Assembly (NCBI GenBank): GCA_037447655.1
Contig: JBBHKE010001540.1
Coordinates: 25,943-89,942 of the forward strand
Origin: Zygnema cylindricum
Lineage: Eukaryota > Streptophyta > Zygnematophyceae > Zygnematales > Zygnemataceae
Reading direction: 5' to 3'
Length of the DNA: 64,000 nucleotides
Shown: in pieces, positions 46,301-58,074 of the stretch
Layout: each line of letters begins with the position of its first letter
Position numbering within the stretch: position 1 is the first letter of the stretch
The notes under the pieces: generated by a model
Databases searched by the model: none
What the model was told of the DNA's origin: nothing
What the model saw: the letters and a program-made list of their open reading frames with translations, nothing else
Translations under genes and position numbers: made by a program

Positions 46301-46548
46301 GAACTCAAAATGTTTTTTGTGATAATCAAGCTGCTATCTCGATTGCAGCTAATCCGAAACATCACTTCAAAGCTAAGCATATGGATATAAGACTAAGCTT
46401 TGTCAGAGAGAAGGTAGAAAATAAAATTATTAAACTGGTTCATAAAACTGATAGAGAAATGATTGCAGACATGATGACAAAAGCAGTGCCTTCCCCTAAG
46501 TTGATTTATTGCAGAGAAAATTGTGGATTAAAATTGAAAAGTGACTAG
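43358..46548 (+). pseudogene. C2 pol: protease end, integrase, RT, RNase H, with frameshifts
   Basis: After the protease stop the frame continues with the protease body (VLYIPQLSKNLVS), GAG-pre-integrase (LWHKRLGHVHLDRLKKM with C-x2-C at CSGCAQGK), and a degraded integrase core (TDVWGHA and TDDWSRY around 43935-44015; shifts near 43920 and 44100-44420). The RT ORF (44777-45916) has WELVDCP, KWVFKLK, RLVAKGYTQ, VDIKTAFLHG, LYWLKQAPRQW and the catalytic YVDD at 45554-45565, all intact. RNase H (46015-46548) has TTWSDASYGD, STMEAEYMA and DNQAAI, also intact. RT and RNase H are separated by a TAA at about 45915. RT could be functional if expressed; integrase is not. Confidence 0.85.
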
Positions 46549-47667
46549 GAATTAAGGGGAGTGTTGAAAAGAGGTAATTAATAGTTCACTTCCCTATTTA
46601 GTTTTGTTTTAAACAAAGAGAGTAAGGATCAAAGGCGCGCCATGGCTGCCGCCATATTTAGAGAGTGGCAGTTTTTGCAGTTAAGGGTATTTTGGCTAAA
46701 ATGATGCCTAGGTCTAGGTTTGAACCCGTGACCTCTAGATTCTTTGTAGCCGAACGCTATTAAGGCGTTACGAAACGATACACGTGACGGGTTTCATAAA
46801 TATATAAACATTAACGAAACAGCTAATTAACAGCAGACTAACCAAAAGGAGCAATTTCTACATGTACGCGAATCTGAACCGTGTAAAATATGTTTTGATC
46901 GGACGGCCGGCATTATAGCCGCCACGCGAAGTGAGCTTTTTGGCGGCATACGGATATAGCGTCACGCGGTGCCACGTGGCGCCACATTATTTGATACCGG
47001 AGAAGATGGGAGGAGGAACCATGGCTTCCGATATGACAGGTGTCACCTTGTAGACCTTGTCGTACAATAGTTGTACAATAAGTACATCGCCCATTGTACC
47101 TTCTTGTACTTTATAGTGTTCCTATTGGACTAGGGTTTAATAGTAGGTAGTCGTGAGTAGGCAGACCGAGACTTAGTAATATTTAGGTACCTCTCTCTCT
47201 AAGAGAGCTTGTAACTATAAAGGTCATCTTTGACCAGCCATAACTTACTACTCGGGTGAGCAAATTCAGTGATTCTTTTTGCGTTTGACTCAGGGGAGTC
47301 TTGTCCTCACAAGGGTGAGAGTGGTCTGAATATTTGTGTGCCTGGGTGGCGCTTATTCAGCGGGAAAGTAGAAGGGGCAAATATTATCCTAGAGGCTTTA
47401 CATAGGCTGCTCATTCTGTGGGTCAATGGAGACCACAGAATTTCAAACTCATGCGATGTCACAAGCAATTACAAAAAATAACGTGCTCATCACAGATTGT
47501 ACATGTCGACAGCCGTCACGGGCATTGTCGACGTATACAATCGTCACGCCTTTAAGTGACAACTTCGTTTGATACACATAGGTACACCCGAAATCCGGGT
47601 CCGCCGGATCTGCACTAAAAAACAAAATAAATTCTCTAAGTTTCAAATACATGGAGACGCACCCTTA

Positions 47668-48147
47668 CAGACACTACCCAATGACAATCCTCAAAGTTAC
47701 AACCACTAATGTAACGCTGACCGTACAATGACAAAGGCCTTCCCCATAGAACCCCGACCAAATGAGAAGACTTTATTAAGAAACCCGACGGTAAACCATC
47801 TGCGTACATGGGAACAAAGAAAGTGTACGGCCAACATGAGCCTCTTCTATACAAAAAGACATCGGGTAAAAGCGTAGAAAAGCGCAAGTTGCAAGCGGAG
47901 ATAAATGGTGCCGGCACCGCCCAATGATTGGATTTTATTTAAGCAGAAATAACGAGGCTGCGATTAAAATATATATTTTGAGCGTAGGGTTTATACTAGC
48001 GTTATAAATTCTATTTGCAGTCGGCAACGTGGATGACGAATGACACAGTACTGTACTACACTATAACGAATTGTCTGAAACATGGAATAAACGGTTAAAG
48101 TATAAACGTCACGAAAAGGTAACGGCTCATCGCTAATGATTATAGTA
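47668..48147. other. unassigned flank of the nested block
   Basis: Sequence outside the outer MITE. ORFs lack domains. It ends at the TA-flanked MITE at 48148. Confidence 0.4.
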
Positions 48148-48346
48148 CACCTTGATTCGTTATTATACTATAGAAGTTATTAGAGAAAATAAAAAAATAG
48201 CGTCATTTATTCTAATATAGTGCCATGAGACGTGGCAGATTATGGTCCACGTCCTTAAATAATGTCATTTATTCTATTTAAGGTATCAATGCCAAAATTT
48301 AGGGGTGCCGATATAGAGTACATAAGGCTAATAAAAATTCACAGTG
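48148..48346. mobile_element. TA-flanked MITE (199 bp)
   Basis: Ends CACCTTGATTCGTTATTA and TAATAAAAATTCACAGTG with TA on both sides (48146-48147, 48347-48348). Inverted relative of 11719-11917 at identical length; shared interior GCAGATTATGGTCCAC. Confidence 0.7.
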
Positions 48347-48405
48347 TACTGTACGCGTTGCGGTGAATTGCGAGTCTTCACTCATAGGCTGAATGGTACA
48401 CTTTT

Positions 48406-49271
48406 TTTTTTGATTATGAAAGAAGTTTTTATTGCAAAGATTGTGATGGGAAAGCCATCTTAGTACAAAAAAGGTAAAACTGAAAAAAAAACATTTGAAG
48501 ACTACAAGAGTCACAAAAAAGTAATCTACGCCTAAAAACAAAAAAGAAAGACAACAAAACTAACAAGAGCAAAAACGAAAACAAAACAATAACAGACAAA
48601 ATGAAAAAATCTAGACTAGACTACCCGTAGGCAAACTAAGGTCCATAACCATGGAGATCATGGATATGAATCGGGTCCCTTGGCGGAAGGTCTGGAAGAC
48701 CCCGCCGATCGTTCGCGAGTGTGCTACGTCGAAGGAGGGCCGCCACTTGCGCACGTTGAAGTGCAATTGAGACACGCTGACGGTAAAACGCAACTAATAG
48801 ACTCGATGGAGGACTCCCTGGACCCCGAGATTCAAACGTTCTTCGCGCACACTGTCGGAGGAAGTCATCGAAAGACTTGTTCAAAGAACCAAAAATCTCC
48901 ATTGCAAATGGGACAAACTGGTCCGACGGGTTCGGTGAGTTTAGTCTCGTTCTTTTGTAGCCGCTGCGTCCCAAGCCGCCCCACCTGAATGCAAAGCCGC
49001 GCGAGATGAAATGTGTGTCCCGGTCGGATTCTTGAGGACCACATCGCCAAGCGTCCTCCCAACACCATGAAGAAAAACCAAGTCAACCCGAGGGCTGCGA
49101 GAACCCTTAGATTGGATCCGAGGTGGAAGTATACTAGAAACCTCACGTTTGACAGTGTAGCCCGCCTCGGCACCAATGGCATCAATGGCATCTCGCACCA
49201 AATCATGCGCGACAGTTCGTTCCCCACCATGCGAGCAACGAAGCAAATGGATTCCCTCAGCATCAATAACT
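48406..49271 (-). mobile_element. 5'-truncated non-LTR retrotransposon with TSD
   Basis: Flanked by a 12-bp TSD TGGTACACTTTT (48394-48405 and 49272-49283). On the minus strand it ends in a short A-tail after TTCATAATC. It contains only the C-terminal CCHC/endonuclease-like coding region and 3' UTR, colinear with 57890-58805 of the longer copy. Frame 48941-49279 keeps GIHLLRCSHGGERTVAHD and SPRVDLVFLHG, then stops. Typical result of incomplete target-primed reverse transcription. Confidence 0.88.
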
Positions 49272-49454
49272 TGGTACACTTTTCCAAGTAATACCGTACG
49301 ACCGTACGCGTGCTTACCGTACGTCTCACTAAAAACTGTACTTCAGTACCCTAGAAAATGACTCCCGTGCCACGCTGATGTTCCATTCGCGTCGTACTTA
49401 CAAGGCGTATCGTTCCGCTGCGCATCTCTCTGTTCCAGTCCGTTTCCTCCCGCC

Positions 49455-52400
49455 ATGGATTCCGCGTACCGGCGTCGCGTGACCGCCGCGAACCGCTCTC
49501 GCTTCGTCCTAATAGTGTGGACGCTGCTCGTGTGGGGCCTGGCGGCGCTCCTGTGGGGCTTCTGGGCCGTACTAGGAAGCTTCCACGACCTGATACGGGA
49601 ACGGTACGGTTAGCCAGCCTGCCAGCTACTGCACAGGGCATCGCAATTAGCGTTTATGTCTTTTCCGCCCTTTTAAGGCGTTTTTCTGCGTGCACACCTG
49701 TCGTATTTTTTATCGGAATGGTGCGATGAGAAGGGGAGACTCTTGTCTTCCGATTGGGGGTTTTTGAACGGAATTCGGACACGTGTCACGGGGGAATTTT
49801 GATTATAATGGCGGGAAAATCATTAACACTAATAGCGATGTACGGGTGTAGCTGTCAGCAGATCACTGGCGTATTTTAAAATACGGAAGGGGAGTGATCT
49901 GTAACTTTTTTTTTTTTAAGCTTTATTTAAATGTTTGTACTCCACGCATGTTTTCTTTTCTACTGTTTAACAGTTTATGCAATAGAAATAATGTACGGAA
50001 TGGTAAATGTACGGAATACATGTGGAGTGAGACGGAGTCTGCTGCTTTGAAAGAGATTCTTGAGTTTTGAAAAATCTCTTTAAAGTTTAGAAATAGGAAT
50101 ATTAAGAACACAAATTCTCTATCTGATCTTCTTCTTTTGTTTGTGTATCTTTCATCATTTTTTTTCTCCTTCAACGAAAAAAACAACATTAACAACAACA
50201 TTATTAACAACATTATTTTGTGGCACAACCTTTTTGCGGCACATATTTTCTTCGTGAAAACTCTCTAAACTGTAACTCATTTCCATTTCAATACCTTTCA
50301 GAATTAAAATCTATCTCGACAATTTTACATGTGTAACAAGTCTCAAAAACTTTAAAACTCGTCTTGTATGGACAGAATGGTCAGTGGGGAATGTAGAATG
50401 CTGGAAAGTTCATGGATTGTTTTGGTTTTACGGAATATATGGGAGTGTACTGAACGAAAAGGTTAATGAGAAAACGAGTCAGAATATTTACATGCATTTT
50501 AGTAAAAAAAAATACGTCAGTCGGAGATGTTCATAAGAAAAAAAAGTATCGGTGTAATCGTCGGAAAAGGAACAAACACTGTGCTTTCAGTTTGATATCC
50601 GTATTAGTTTTAGTTGCAGCTTTAATTAGGGACATAACTAAAGTAGGTTGAATTGAATCCGGGGCTGAAACCATGTGAAACTGGTTTGGGCAATTTTTTC
50701 TGAAATCTTGAACTTATGTCAAGGCATTCCGGTCCGGCTTTCAGGTAAGGACCTGCATTTCTTTACATTTTTAAGTTATTTTGAAATTACAAAAAGCAGA
50801 CACGAATATGGAGTATAGAAAATATGCGGTGCATGACAAAAATTGAAATGAGAACGAGAATAAGTTGAAAGAACCGACAAGGAAAATATACAGAAGGAAA
50901 AGGATGAGCGCAACTTCAAATAAAAAACTGGAGAAGGACAAGGCAAATAAATACTCTTTTAACACAATCAATGAGGTATAGAAGCGGCAAGAAACAATTG
51001 TGAAAACATAACCTCGAGAAGTGGAACTGGACAAGGTGCATGAGCTAGTTACAGAAAACGATAATGCGCAAACAACTGAAGGAGATTTGCTGGTTTTCGT
51101 CAGACAGATTGAGCTAAAAGCAAAAAATGCTTTGCAAGTTGAAAATGAACACTGAATGTCCCACTGGGCGATGGAGAACAAACAAAAAAAATTGCAACAG
51201 GCAATTGCGCATTTAACAGAAACTGAAAGAGAACTCAACTTGAAAACCAGCAGAGCGAACTCTTTATTTGCACATATCCTATTCCATTTCCTGTGTGCAG
51301 AAATGAGTTAATAACGAGAGTTACGGGACTTCCAGAAAGTAATTTTTCATACGTTCTTATGGCTCCTCCTCCTCCGAATCCTCCTCCGGCTCCTGTAATC
51401 GAGAGCGAGGAAGCAGACGAATGTGCGTTGCCTCGTAAGCCGGAGGCATGTCGTCTTGTGGATCCCGAGAGAATCCATATCGTGTTTGTGTCAGCCATGT
51501 GGTACAGAGAGCCCTTCACACAGGTGAGAGGTGAGTGGTGAGAAGGGCTAAGGTTGTATAAGGAGGAGGGAGACGGGAGGAGGGAGGAAAGTTGAGGGAA
51601 GGGAGCCGGAGGGTGAGGGATAAGTGATACGAGATGAGTGATGAGGGATAAGTGATACGAGATGAGTGATGAGGGATAAGTTATAAGCTATAAGAAATTA
51701 GCGAAAGGGATAAGTTTCACACAGCCTTCTGTGTGTCACATTCACTTTCCTCTTTCGGTTTTTAAATTGTCAGTCTCTGTGTCTCCACTTTTTGCTCTAT
51801 CGCCCTCTAACACTCATTTCTCCGTACCGGTCTCTCTGTGTTTCACTGCATCTAACTTGGTTCCTCTCTTCTCCTTCTTCCGGCTTCTTTCAAAACTTCT
51901 GTTTTTAGTCCTCCACCCTGGTACCTATCCTTGTTCCATGTTTCTCTGTCCCCCATCCCACTTCATTTGTCCCCTTCTTCTACAGGTTTTTTCCGTTCTC
52001 TCTCCTGCACTCAGCTTGTCCTTGTCATTTCAGATTTTCCATCTCATACTTCTCTGCTCTTTTTCTCTCTCCCTCACATTTTACGATGCTCATTCGATTG
52101 AGATTACTTTCTTATGTTTTTACTGGAAGTGAGTAGAATTGAAGGGTTCAGTGCCATAGTTTTTTTAGATTCTACTGACACTTGTGGGCTTATCTTCAGT
52201 TCTATTTATAAGAAACACATCAAAACTATTTCATACAAACAGTCATACCGATGTTATTTACCCAATGGCTTATGTTGGCTCTCCATTTTCCTTTCCCTGA
52301 ATCCCTTTCTCTTGAATACATCCTCTCTCTCACTCTCTCTCTTTCCTTCCTCACAGCCTCTGTCAGGCTCTCACTCCTCTTCTCCTCCCCCGCTCCCTCC

Positions 52401-54205
52401 CTCCTCCCTCCCTCCTTTCCTCCCTCCCTCCCTCGCTCCCTCCCTCCCTAGCTCCCTCCCTCTCTCGCTCCCTCCCTCCCTCGCTCCCTCCCTCCCTCCC
52501 TCCCTCCCTCCCTCCCTCCCTCCCTCCCTCCCTCCCTCCCTCCCTCCCTCCCTCCCTCCCTCCCTCCCTCCCTCCCTCCCTCCCTCCCTCCCTCCCTCCC
52601 TCCCTCCCTCCCTCCCTCCCTCCCTCCCTCCCTCCCTCCCTCCCTCCCTCCCTCCCTCCCTCCTCCCTCCTTCCCCCTCCCCTTCCCTCTCTCCCTCCCT
52701 CTCCACCTCTCCTTCCCTCCCTCCTCCCTCTCGGCCTCAAGCCCGTTTCCTCGATCCGTGTCCTCGAACCTTTCCTCTTCCTCCTGCAAACCTGCCTTTC
52801 CTACTCCTCCTTAAGTTCCTCTCTTCCCTCTCTTTTCCTTGTCCTCCCTCCTTCTCTTCCTCTCCTTTCCAGCACGAGACCACTGCCATGATCAAGTCGG
52901 TCATCGCCCAGACTCGCTGCAAACTTTGGATTCATTTTTTGGTCGCTGGTTCGCCTGAGACTGAGGTCATTCCGGAAATGATGGAGAAGTTTGGGGCGTG
53001 GCTTATGATTCCCAATCCTCCTCGATTTATGCGAACTGGACCGACTCCCAACCGGTATCTCGCCTATGTGAATACTACGACTCCTCACGAAGCCGCCGTA
53101 CTTTATTCCCTTCACGATATTCCCACCGAGTGGGTAGAAGATCGAGCAAAAGATATTAACTTATTTCCTCTCACGCATCACGCCGGAGTTCCCGGGATGT
53201 GCAAGTTTTTCATGGCGGATATTCTGTGGCAAGTGAATAAAGCCGTTTATTTGGACGTTGATATGTTGTTAGGAGGCGATATTCAGGATTTGTGGGAATA
53301 CTTTGCAGAAATGCGAGCAGATAAGCGATTAATGTACTATATGTCGAGTGACAATCCAGAAGGTCGTGGATTGAGAGGGGCAATGAGACCGTATTGCAGT
53401 TGTCAAATGGTTCTTAATTTAAATGCCATGAGGAGACGGAACTTGACTAATGTAAGTAAAACGGGACCTGTTTTAAAATTCCAGTTTAACTGATGCTGTA
53501 GCATTAACGAACAGGAGAAAGAAAAGGTACAGATTTGACGAAGAAGAGCTGGATTCTAAGTAAGAAAGTGGACAAAGGAGTGGATACAATTTTTAGAGGA
53601 AAATGCACAGAATTTTTAAAAAGTGCTTTGGAGCCTTAGGAGCTTTGGGAGGTTTGAGAAAACTCAGAGACCTTTCTGGCCTTTTCATTATCTTTCCCTT
53701 CCTTCCCTGCCTGTCCCTGCGCTTCCCTTCCCTTCCCTGTCCCTTCTCTTCCCTTTTCTTATTTTTGTACTTCTGTTTTTGACGTTTTTTGTGTATTCAG
53801 CTTCTCATCACTGCCTTGGCCGGCCGTCCTCCGAGGACGCTGGAGGAATTTGTGGACGATGGGGACCAATGGCTGTTCACATGGGTTTGTAAACAATATA
53901 AAGGAGTTTGTCGAGTTCTCCCTCGACTCTGGAATCTGAGCGGTTGCAGTAAACCGTTGCCCTTTTTAGGTCTTATGGGACGAGGAAGAGAGGTAAACGG
54001 TTCGTGTTGGAGAGTGGTTCATTTCAACTGCCTCGGACACTCTCCCGGGAGAGGAGGAGCTTATCTCATTCCTCGGGGGTGGGTTGAACCGGTGAGATGG
54101 GCGCGACATTTGAACCCACAAAGGTTAAAACAGGCGAGAGATACGAGAGTGTGGAAAGTAGTAAAACCACTACCACTAGTTCCCCCACCACCACCCACTG
54201 TGTAG
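49455..54205 (+). CDS. type II membrane GT8-family glycosyltransferase, LARGE-like (4 exons)
   Basis: Exons 49455-49603, 51301-51523, 52873-53451 and 53801-54205 join in frame (phases 2, 0, 0) into 451 residues. Exon 1 encodes a basic cytosolic tail (YRRRVTAANRSR) and one hydrophobic anchor (about residues 17-40), the Golgi type II layout. The first junction uses GAACG then GTACGG, a weak donor supported by the exact phase match to the strong acceptor at 51300. The catalytic part starts IHIVFVSAMWYREPFTQ, then AMIKSVI, FPLTHHAGVPGMCKFFMADI, the metal-binding DxD in YLDVDMLLGGDIQDLW (Asp252/Asp254), SCQMVLNLNAMRR, DQWLF in exon 4 and a VVHFNCLGHSP end resembling the family HxxG. It would transfer a sugar from a nucleotide sugar in the Golgi lumen. 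The overall pattern recalls LARGE/GXYLT-type GT8 more than plant GAUT or GUX proteins. The acceptor is unknown. Confidence 0.8.
50800..51270 (+). pseudogene. possible coiled-coil gene relic in intron 1 of the GT8 gene
   Basis: One plus-strand frame reads as charged heptad-like sequence (ELDKVHELVTENDNAQTT, then VRQIELKAKNALQVEN and KKLQQAIAHLTETEREL) broken by several stops. Composition is unlike the neighbouring DNA. It could be a decayed exon or a chance A-rich frame. Confidence 0.25.
52388..52672 (+). repeat. (TCCC)n microsatellite in intron 3 of the GT8 gene
   Basis: About 280 bp of CCTCCCTC with few interruptions, part of a pyrimidine-rich stretch from 52270 to 52870 leading to the acceptor TTTCCAG at 52872. 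It produces long Ser/Pro-Leu ORFs on plus and Arg-Glu-Gly ORFs on minus, which I treat as non-coding. Confidence 0.9.
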
Positions 54206-55170
54206 TAGGAATATAGGTGCAAGATTATCGGTAAATTAATTTTTATGTATGTTAATTGTTGTTTTTAGGATTCTTTCCTTCTTTTCCTTAACACAGTTTT
54301 TGAAGGAAATCGGGAGGTAAGGAGTGAATTGTTATTGTAGCGTGAGGAAGCGATTAACGACCGAATATGTACCTTTTAGAAGAGGTTTGTTCATTTTCCC
54401 CTTTTCATCTTTTTTTTCTTACTTTCTCGTCCAGTAATGAGTGGTAGTTGTGTTTATCAAATCGAACCGAGCAAGTCCGATAAAGTTAATGAATCATAAT
54501 GTGAGGAATAACAAAATCGGAAACCCAACTCAATGAAATGTTCCTGCGGAAGTATAAGACTCCCTTATATTAAGTCGCACTAAAATTCATTATAATGAGA
54601 ACCCACTCATATAAGTTTACTTCATCTATATTCACGTGCAAGGCTGATGTGGTTGTGCACCGTATCTTTATTCAGTAAATGTATTTTTTCCCTCTTAAAT
54701 CAACTTTTCTCTGTGCACATGTGACCTATTTTCCTTCAGAGATCTCCAATCGGAAGGTAAGGATCTTTCCTTCCCATCGCAACCGTCGGATTAACAATCT
54801 GAGTTGTGCACGGAGAAAAGTTGATTGAGGTGGCGAGAAAAAACTGGTGCTTTTAACGATACATGTTGTAGTGGATTAGTTTTGATTCCAATGGTGATCA
54901 GGATATTTTTTATGGTAATGATTGTAATTTGCGACGAAGTAAATAAGTTCTGGAAGGTTGCTGGGATTGAAGCTTTAGAGGGAGAAAATTCGTGTCCAAA
55001 TAATCTGGCATCAATGCCAACCGGCCAATCAACGATCAGCTGAAAATGCAATCTACGCTGCGGACTACTTAACACGGGAGCCATTTGAATCACTTGCAAT
55101 TTTATTTTTTTAATTTGGACATTTCTCAAACATGTATCTTGTACTTTTCAGGAAGTGACTATTTATATCT
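54206..55170. other. 3' flank of the GT8 gene, no gene seen
   Basis: No domain-bearing ORF, clear terminal repeats or TSDs recognised. Confidence 0.5.
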
Positions 55171-55173
55171 CAA

Positions 55174-57060
55174 ATGTTGTTTTGTCGTGGTAGATGTCAA
55201 GGTAGCGTTGGTTTATGGATTGCAATAGTAGTACAAGTTCATGCAAGAACAATTGGACATGTGGTGGAAGGACAAGCTATGCGTCTTACAAATTCTACAT
55301 ATGGTCTAAAGCAAAATTGTACTCTAGCTACACTTGTGACATGGAGCTGGCGTTACCCTCAACGATATCGATTTTACCATCGGTAGAAAATGGTCGAGAC
55401 CTTCTTCGTCCCTGTTGTTCACTTTGTGGATGATCTTGTACTCCTCAGTTTTAATCTTTCCCTTCTTTTTAAAGTAAGTACTGCCCCATCTTTGAGAGTT
55501 AGAATTCTATCTCGCCTTTTGAGTTTTTTGAGGTTGTTTTTCTGGGATTTCACGCTTATGTTTGGACACTATTGTTACTAATCTTATCGAGCGTATCTCT
55601 ACAACGAGTTGCTTCTCAATGTTTGCCCCTTATAATGTCAATTCCCTATTAATCTCGACTCTCCCCACTCACTTTTTTGCTCCATTGTGGGGAGTTTTAT
55701 GCCTACAATGCATTCTATGGATCGGGCATTACCATGATTTTGGCTTACATGAGCCAATTTCTTCTTCATAATTCGCCTCCACTCACCTCGAGGCAGCCAA
55801 ACAAGTGCTTCGCTACATGAATGGCGACACAAATTTGTCACTTACCTTTTCTCCATGTTTGTCTTTCAACGCCTTGGTTGGTTTTGTCAACTCGGACAAT
55901 GAGCCCCTCGAAGCTACCCGCCGCTCCATTACTTTGGCCATCATTATCAGCGTTAAGGATTTATTCGTGTTATTCGAACACGCCTATCGCCATTAGAATG
56001 AGTGAATTTATTCATGTTGATACTTCGCGAGAACTAGCTACACTAGGTTATGTTTGGCCAGGTGGCTTGTCATGAGCAACTTGATCTAAAAGTGTTATTA
56101 ACACTAATTATGATTATGACTCGAAAAGATACAATCAAATTAGAATGGTTAACTCTAATAGCGATTGTAGTATTATCGATACCACGGGCATGTATCACCC
56201 GCCCCATCGGCAATTGTCCACTCCCTTAAAAAGTGTTATTAACACTATTTAATGATTTACAGCTGAACTATTGTTATTAGCTCTACCAATAGTGGGCATT
56301 GAATTGGTTTTTGTGTCTTTTTGTGCAACTTTTTTCTCTCTCGGTCTCCCCACACAGTTGCGTGCTTTTCCAATACAACTAAATATAAGGCCGCCTATCG
56401 AGTTACTATAAAATTTTCGGGCTTTGTTTGTTTTGCCATCTTGGCTCCCTCTTTCCTTCGACCACCATTGTCTTTACCACCAACATCTTTACTAATTCAT
56501 GGGAACTCTCGCCTCTTGCGTAGAACCTTGTTCATGAAATCTGCACCAAACATATGAATGTGCAAAAGTAGTACGTCCCGGATCTTGTCTTGACTGACAT
56601 TCTCTTTTTTAGCTGCATTGACACTCACCAACGAGTGGTCGATTACCTCGATGAGGCGCTTCGTCGACCCCATTTTGATCATGTCTCTTTTTACCTTCTC
56701 CTCTTGGGCTCTTCTCTTTCCTAAGTCCCTTGTCTTAGATCGAGGGGGTGTATGTGGAGTAATTTCCACTCTAGCTATAAGACGTGCTCGACGCTTCTTT
56801 GTTTTACATGTTTTTGTATGCGGTCATTTAATTCCTTCAAGTGCGCCTTTTTTGTTCAATACATATTTCGAAATAGATATCTAGTTTTAAGCCCTTATTC
56901 ATTATTTCCCCTTCATTGCGTGTTTTACCACCGGCTCTTTTTGTTGCCTATAGAAATTAGGTGTACTATTTTTCTAGGAAAATTACTACATTCACCAAGA
57001 AGTACAAGATCACTGACCATCGTTATTAGCGTGTGTTAATGCAAAATTTTGAATATAAAA
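55174..57060 (+). mobile_element. decayed Ty1/copia fragment (RT, RNase H, start of 3' LTR)
   Basis: Pieces of a copia pol appear in order across frames: STYGLKQN (RT, compare LYGLKQ) at about 55290, HFVDDLVLL (YVDD-type catalytic box) at about 55420, then HLEAAKQVLRYMNGDTNLSL and GFVNSDNEPLEATRRSIT (RNase H start) at 55780-55935. A polypurine tract GATCGAGGGGG precedes TGTATGTGGAGTAATT near 56749, a plausible 3' LTR start. Unlike C1/C2 it is riddled with stops and shifts; it belongs to a different copia lineage by motif wording. The right border is unknown. Confidence 0.6.
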
Positions 57061-57490
57061 CAATAATTTGGCGCAAGAAGGCGCCGCATGTTGTAGTCCA
57101 TTTCCTTTAATAACGTTGTTAAAACTATTTTATGATTTTAACCAAAGAAAGTTGCAATGTTGTTAACTCCAATAAAGACGTGCGGTGTATGTTACTATGA
57201 AGCCTCCCAAATGTTTTATAGCTTCGGCTTCCTACTTGGAAACATCAATTCACGACCATTTTTCTCGAGAATTTCCCTTAGCCTCTTCTTCCATAACCTT
57301 TGTTTCATTAACGGGTTGGGTTCCTTTCTTCCCCTGTGAATTCTTCAACCGTCTTCTTTAGTGTGGGTTTCTTCAATTTAAAAATTTGTCCTGACGAGAC
57401 ATTTGATCCCACATCGACACTAAAAGAGTGTCGCTGTAACACGTTGACTCGAATTAGATTCTGCTAGATTCGTTCGATCACCCAATATAG

Positions 57491-57860
57491 CATAGTTCAA
57501 AAGTAGGTGAAAGTAGGCCCATACAATATGCCTATTGTATGCAAAACATACAATATGACTTAAGAGTTAAAACCCATATTGTATTGGTCGAAAAATGAAA
57601 AAAAATAGTAACAGGGTTGAGTTGCACATCGATCGATAGAGAATTAAACGTCATGTCTTAATTTTGAAAAACATTCGGACAAAAAATTATTTTTCTATGA
57701 GTTTTGAGGTATTTTTTATTTATACCGTAAGATTTGGAAGATCGGACGGTCGCTGATCAAAGTAGGGATCTAAGAAGATCACTTGAAAAGCCCATGGCAC
57801 AACTTACGATAAAAGGGCCTACAAAAGGCCTACAATAGAAACGCCTACTTTTGAACTATG
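57491..57860. mobile_element. hAT-like MITE, family 1
   Basis: 370 bp, CATAGTTCAAAAGTAGG to CCTACTTTTGAACTATG, colinear with other family 1 copies. Unlike those, its 8-bp flanks do not match (CAATATAG versus GTTCGATA). It lies exactly between the left TSD of the non-LTR element and that element's 3' UTR. Confidence 0.8.
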
Positions 57861-58074
57861 GTTCGATAGAATTATAGAAACATTTTTATTGCAAGAATTG
57901 CGAAGGAAAACCATCATAGTACAAAAAAGGTAGAACTGAAAAAAAAAAAACATTTGGAGACTACAAGAGTCACAAAAAAGTAATCTATGCCTAAAAACAA
58001 AAATGAAAGACGACAAAACGAAAAAGAGCAAAGAACAAAAACAAAACAATAACAGACTGAGACCGCCTACAAGA

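Larger units (their letters stand above)
41255..47445 (+). mobile_element. Ty1/copia element C2, nearly full length
   Basis: LTRs of 884 bp at 41255-42138 and 46562-47445, about 7 differences by eye. A perfect 5-bp TSD AACTC lies at 41250-41254 and 47446-47450. LTRs run TGTTGAAAAGAGG to CACAGAATTTCA. Primer site GGTTATGGGCCCACC at 42139-42153, polypurine tract ATTAAGGGGAG before 46562. The order gag, protease, integrase, RT, RNase H defines Ty1/copia. Several stops and frameshifts make it non-autonomous today, although the near-identical LTRs imply recent insertion. Confidence 0.92.
33392..47664. mobile_element. outermost Harbinger-like MITE, split by nested insertions (14.3 kb span)
   Basis: Left end GGGTGCGTCTCCATGTGCTT follows TTA (33389-33391); right end CATGGAGACGCACCC precedes TTA (47665-47667). 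Subtracting the hAT MITE at 33521-40811 and copia C2 at 41255-47445 (plus one TSD copy of each) leaves about 780 bp: 33392-33520, 40812-41254 and 47451-47664. No genes of its own. Confidence 0.7.

Noticed and set aside
52363-52740. Long Arg-Glu-Gly and Leu-Pro-Ser ORFs on both strands
   Set aside because: They are translations of a (TCCC)n microsatellite in a GT8 intron; the repeat has no stops in these frames, so openness is not evidence of coding.
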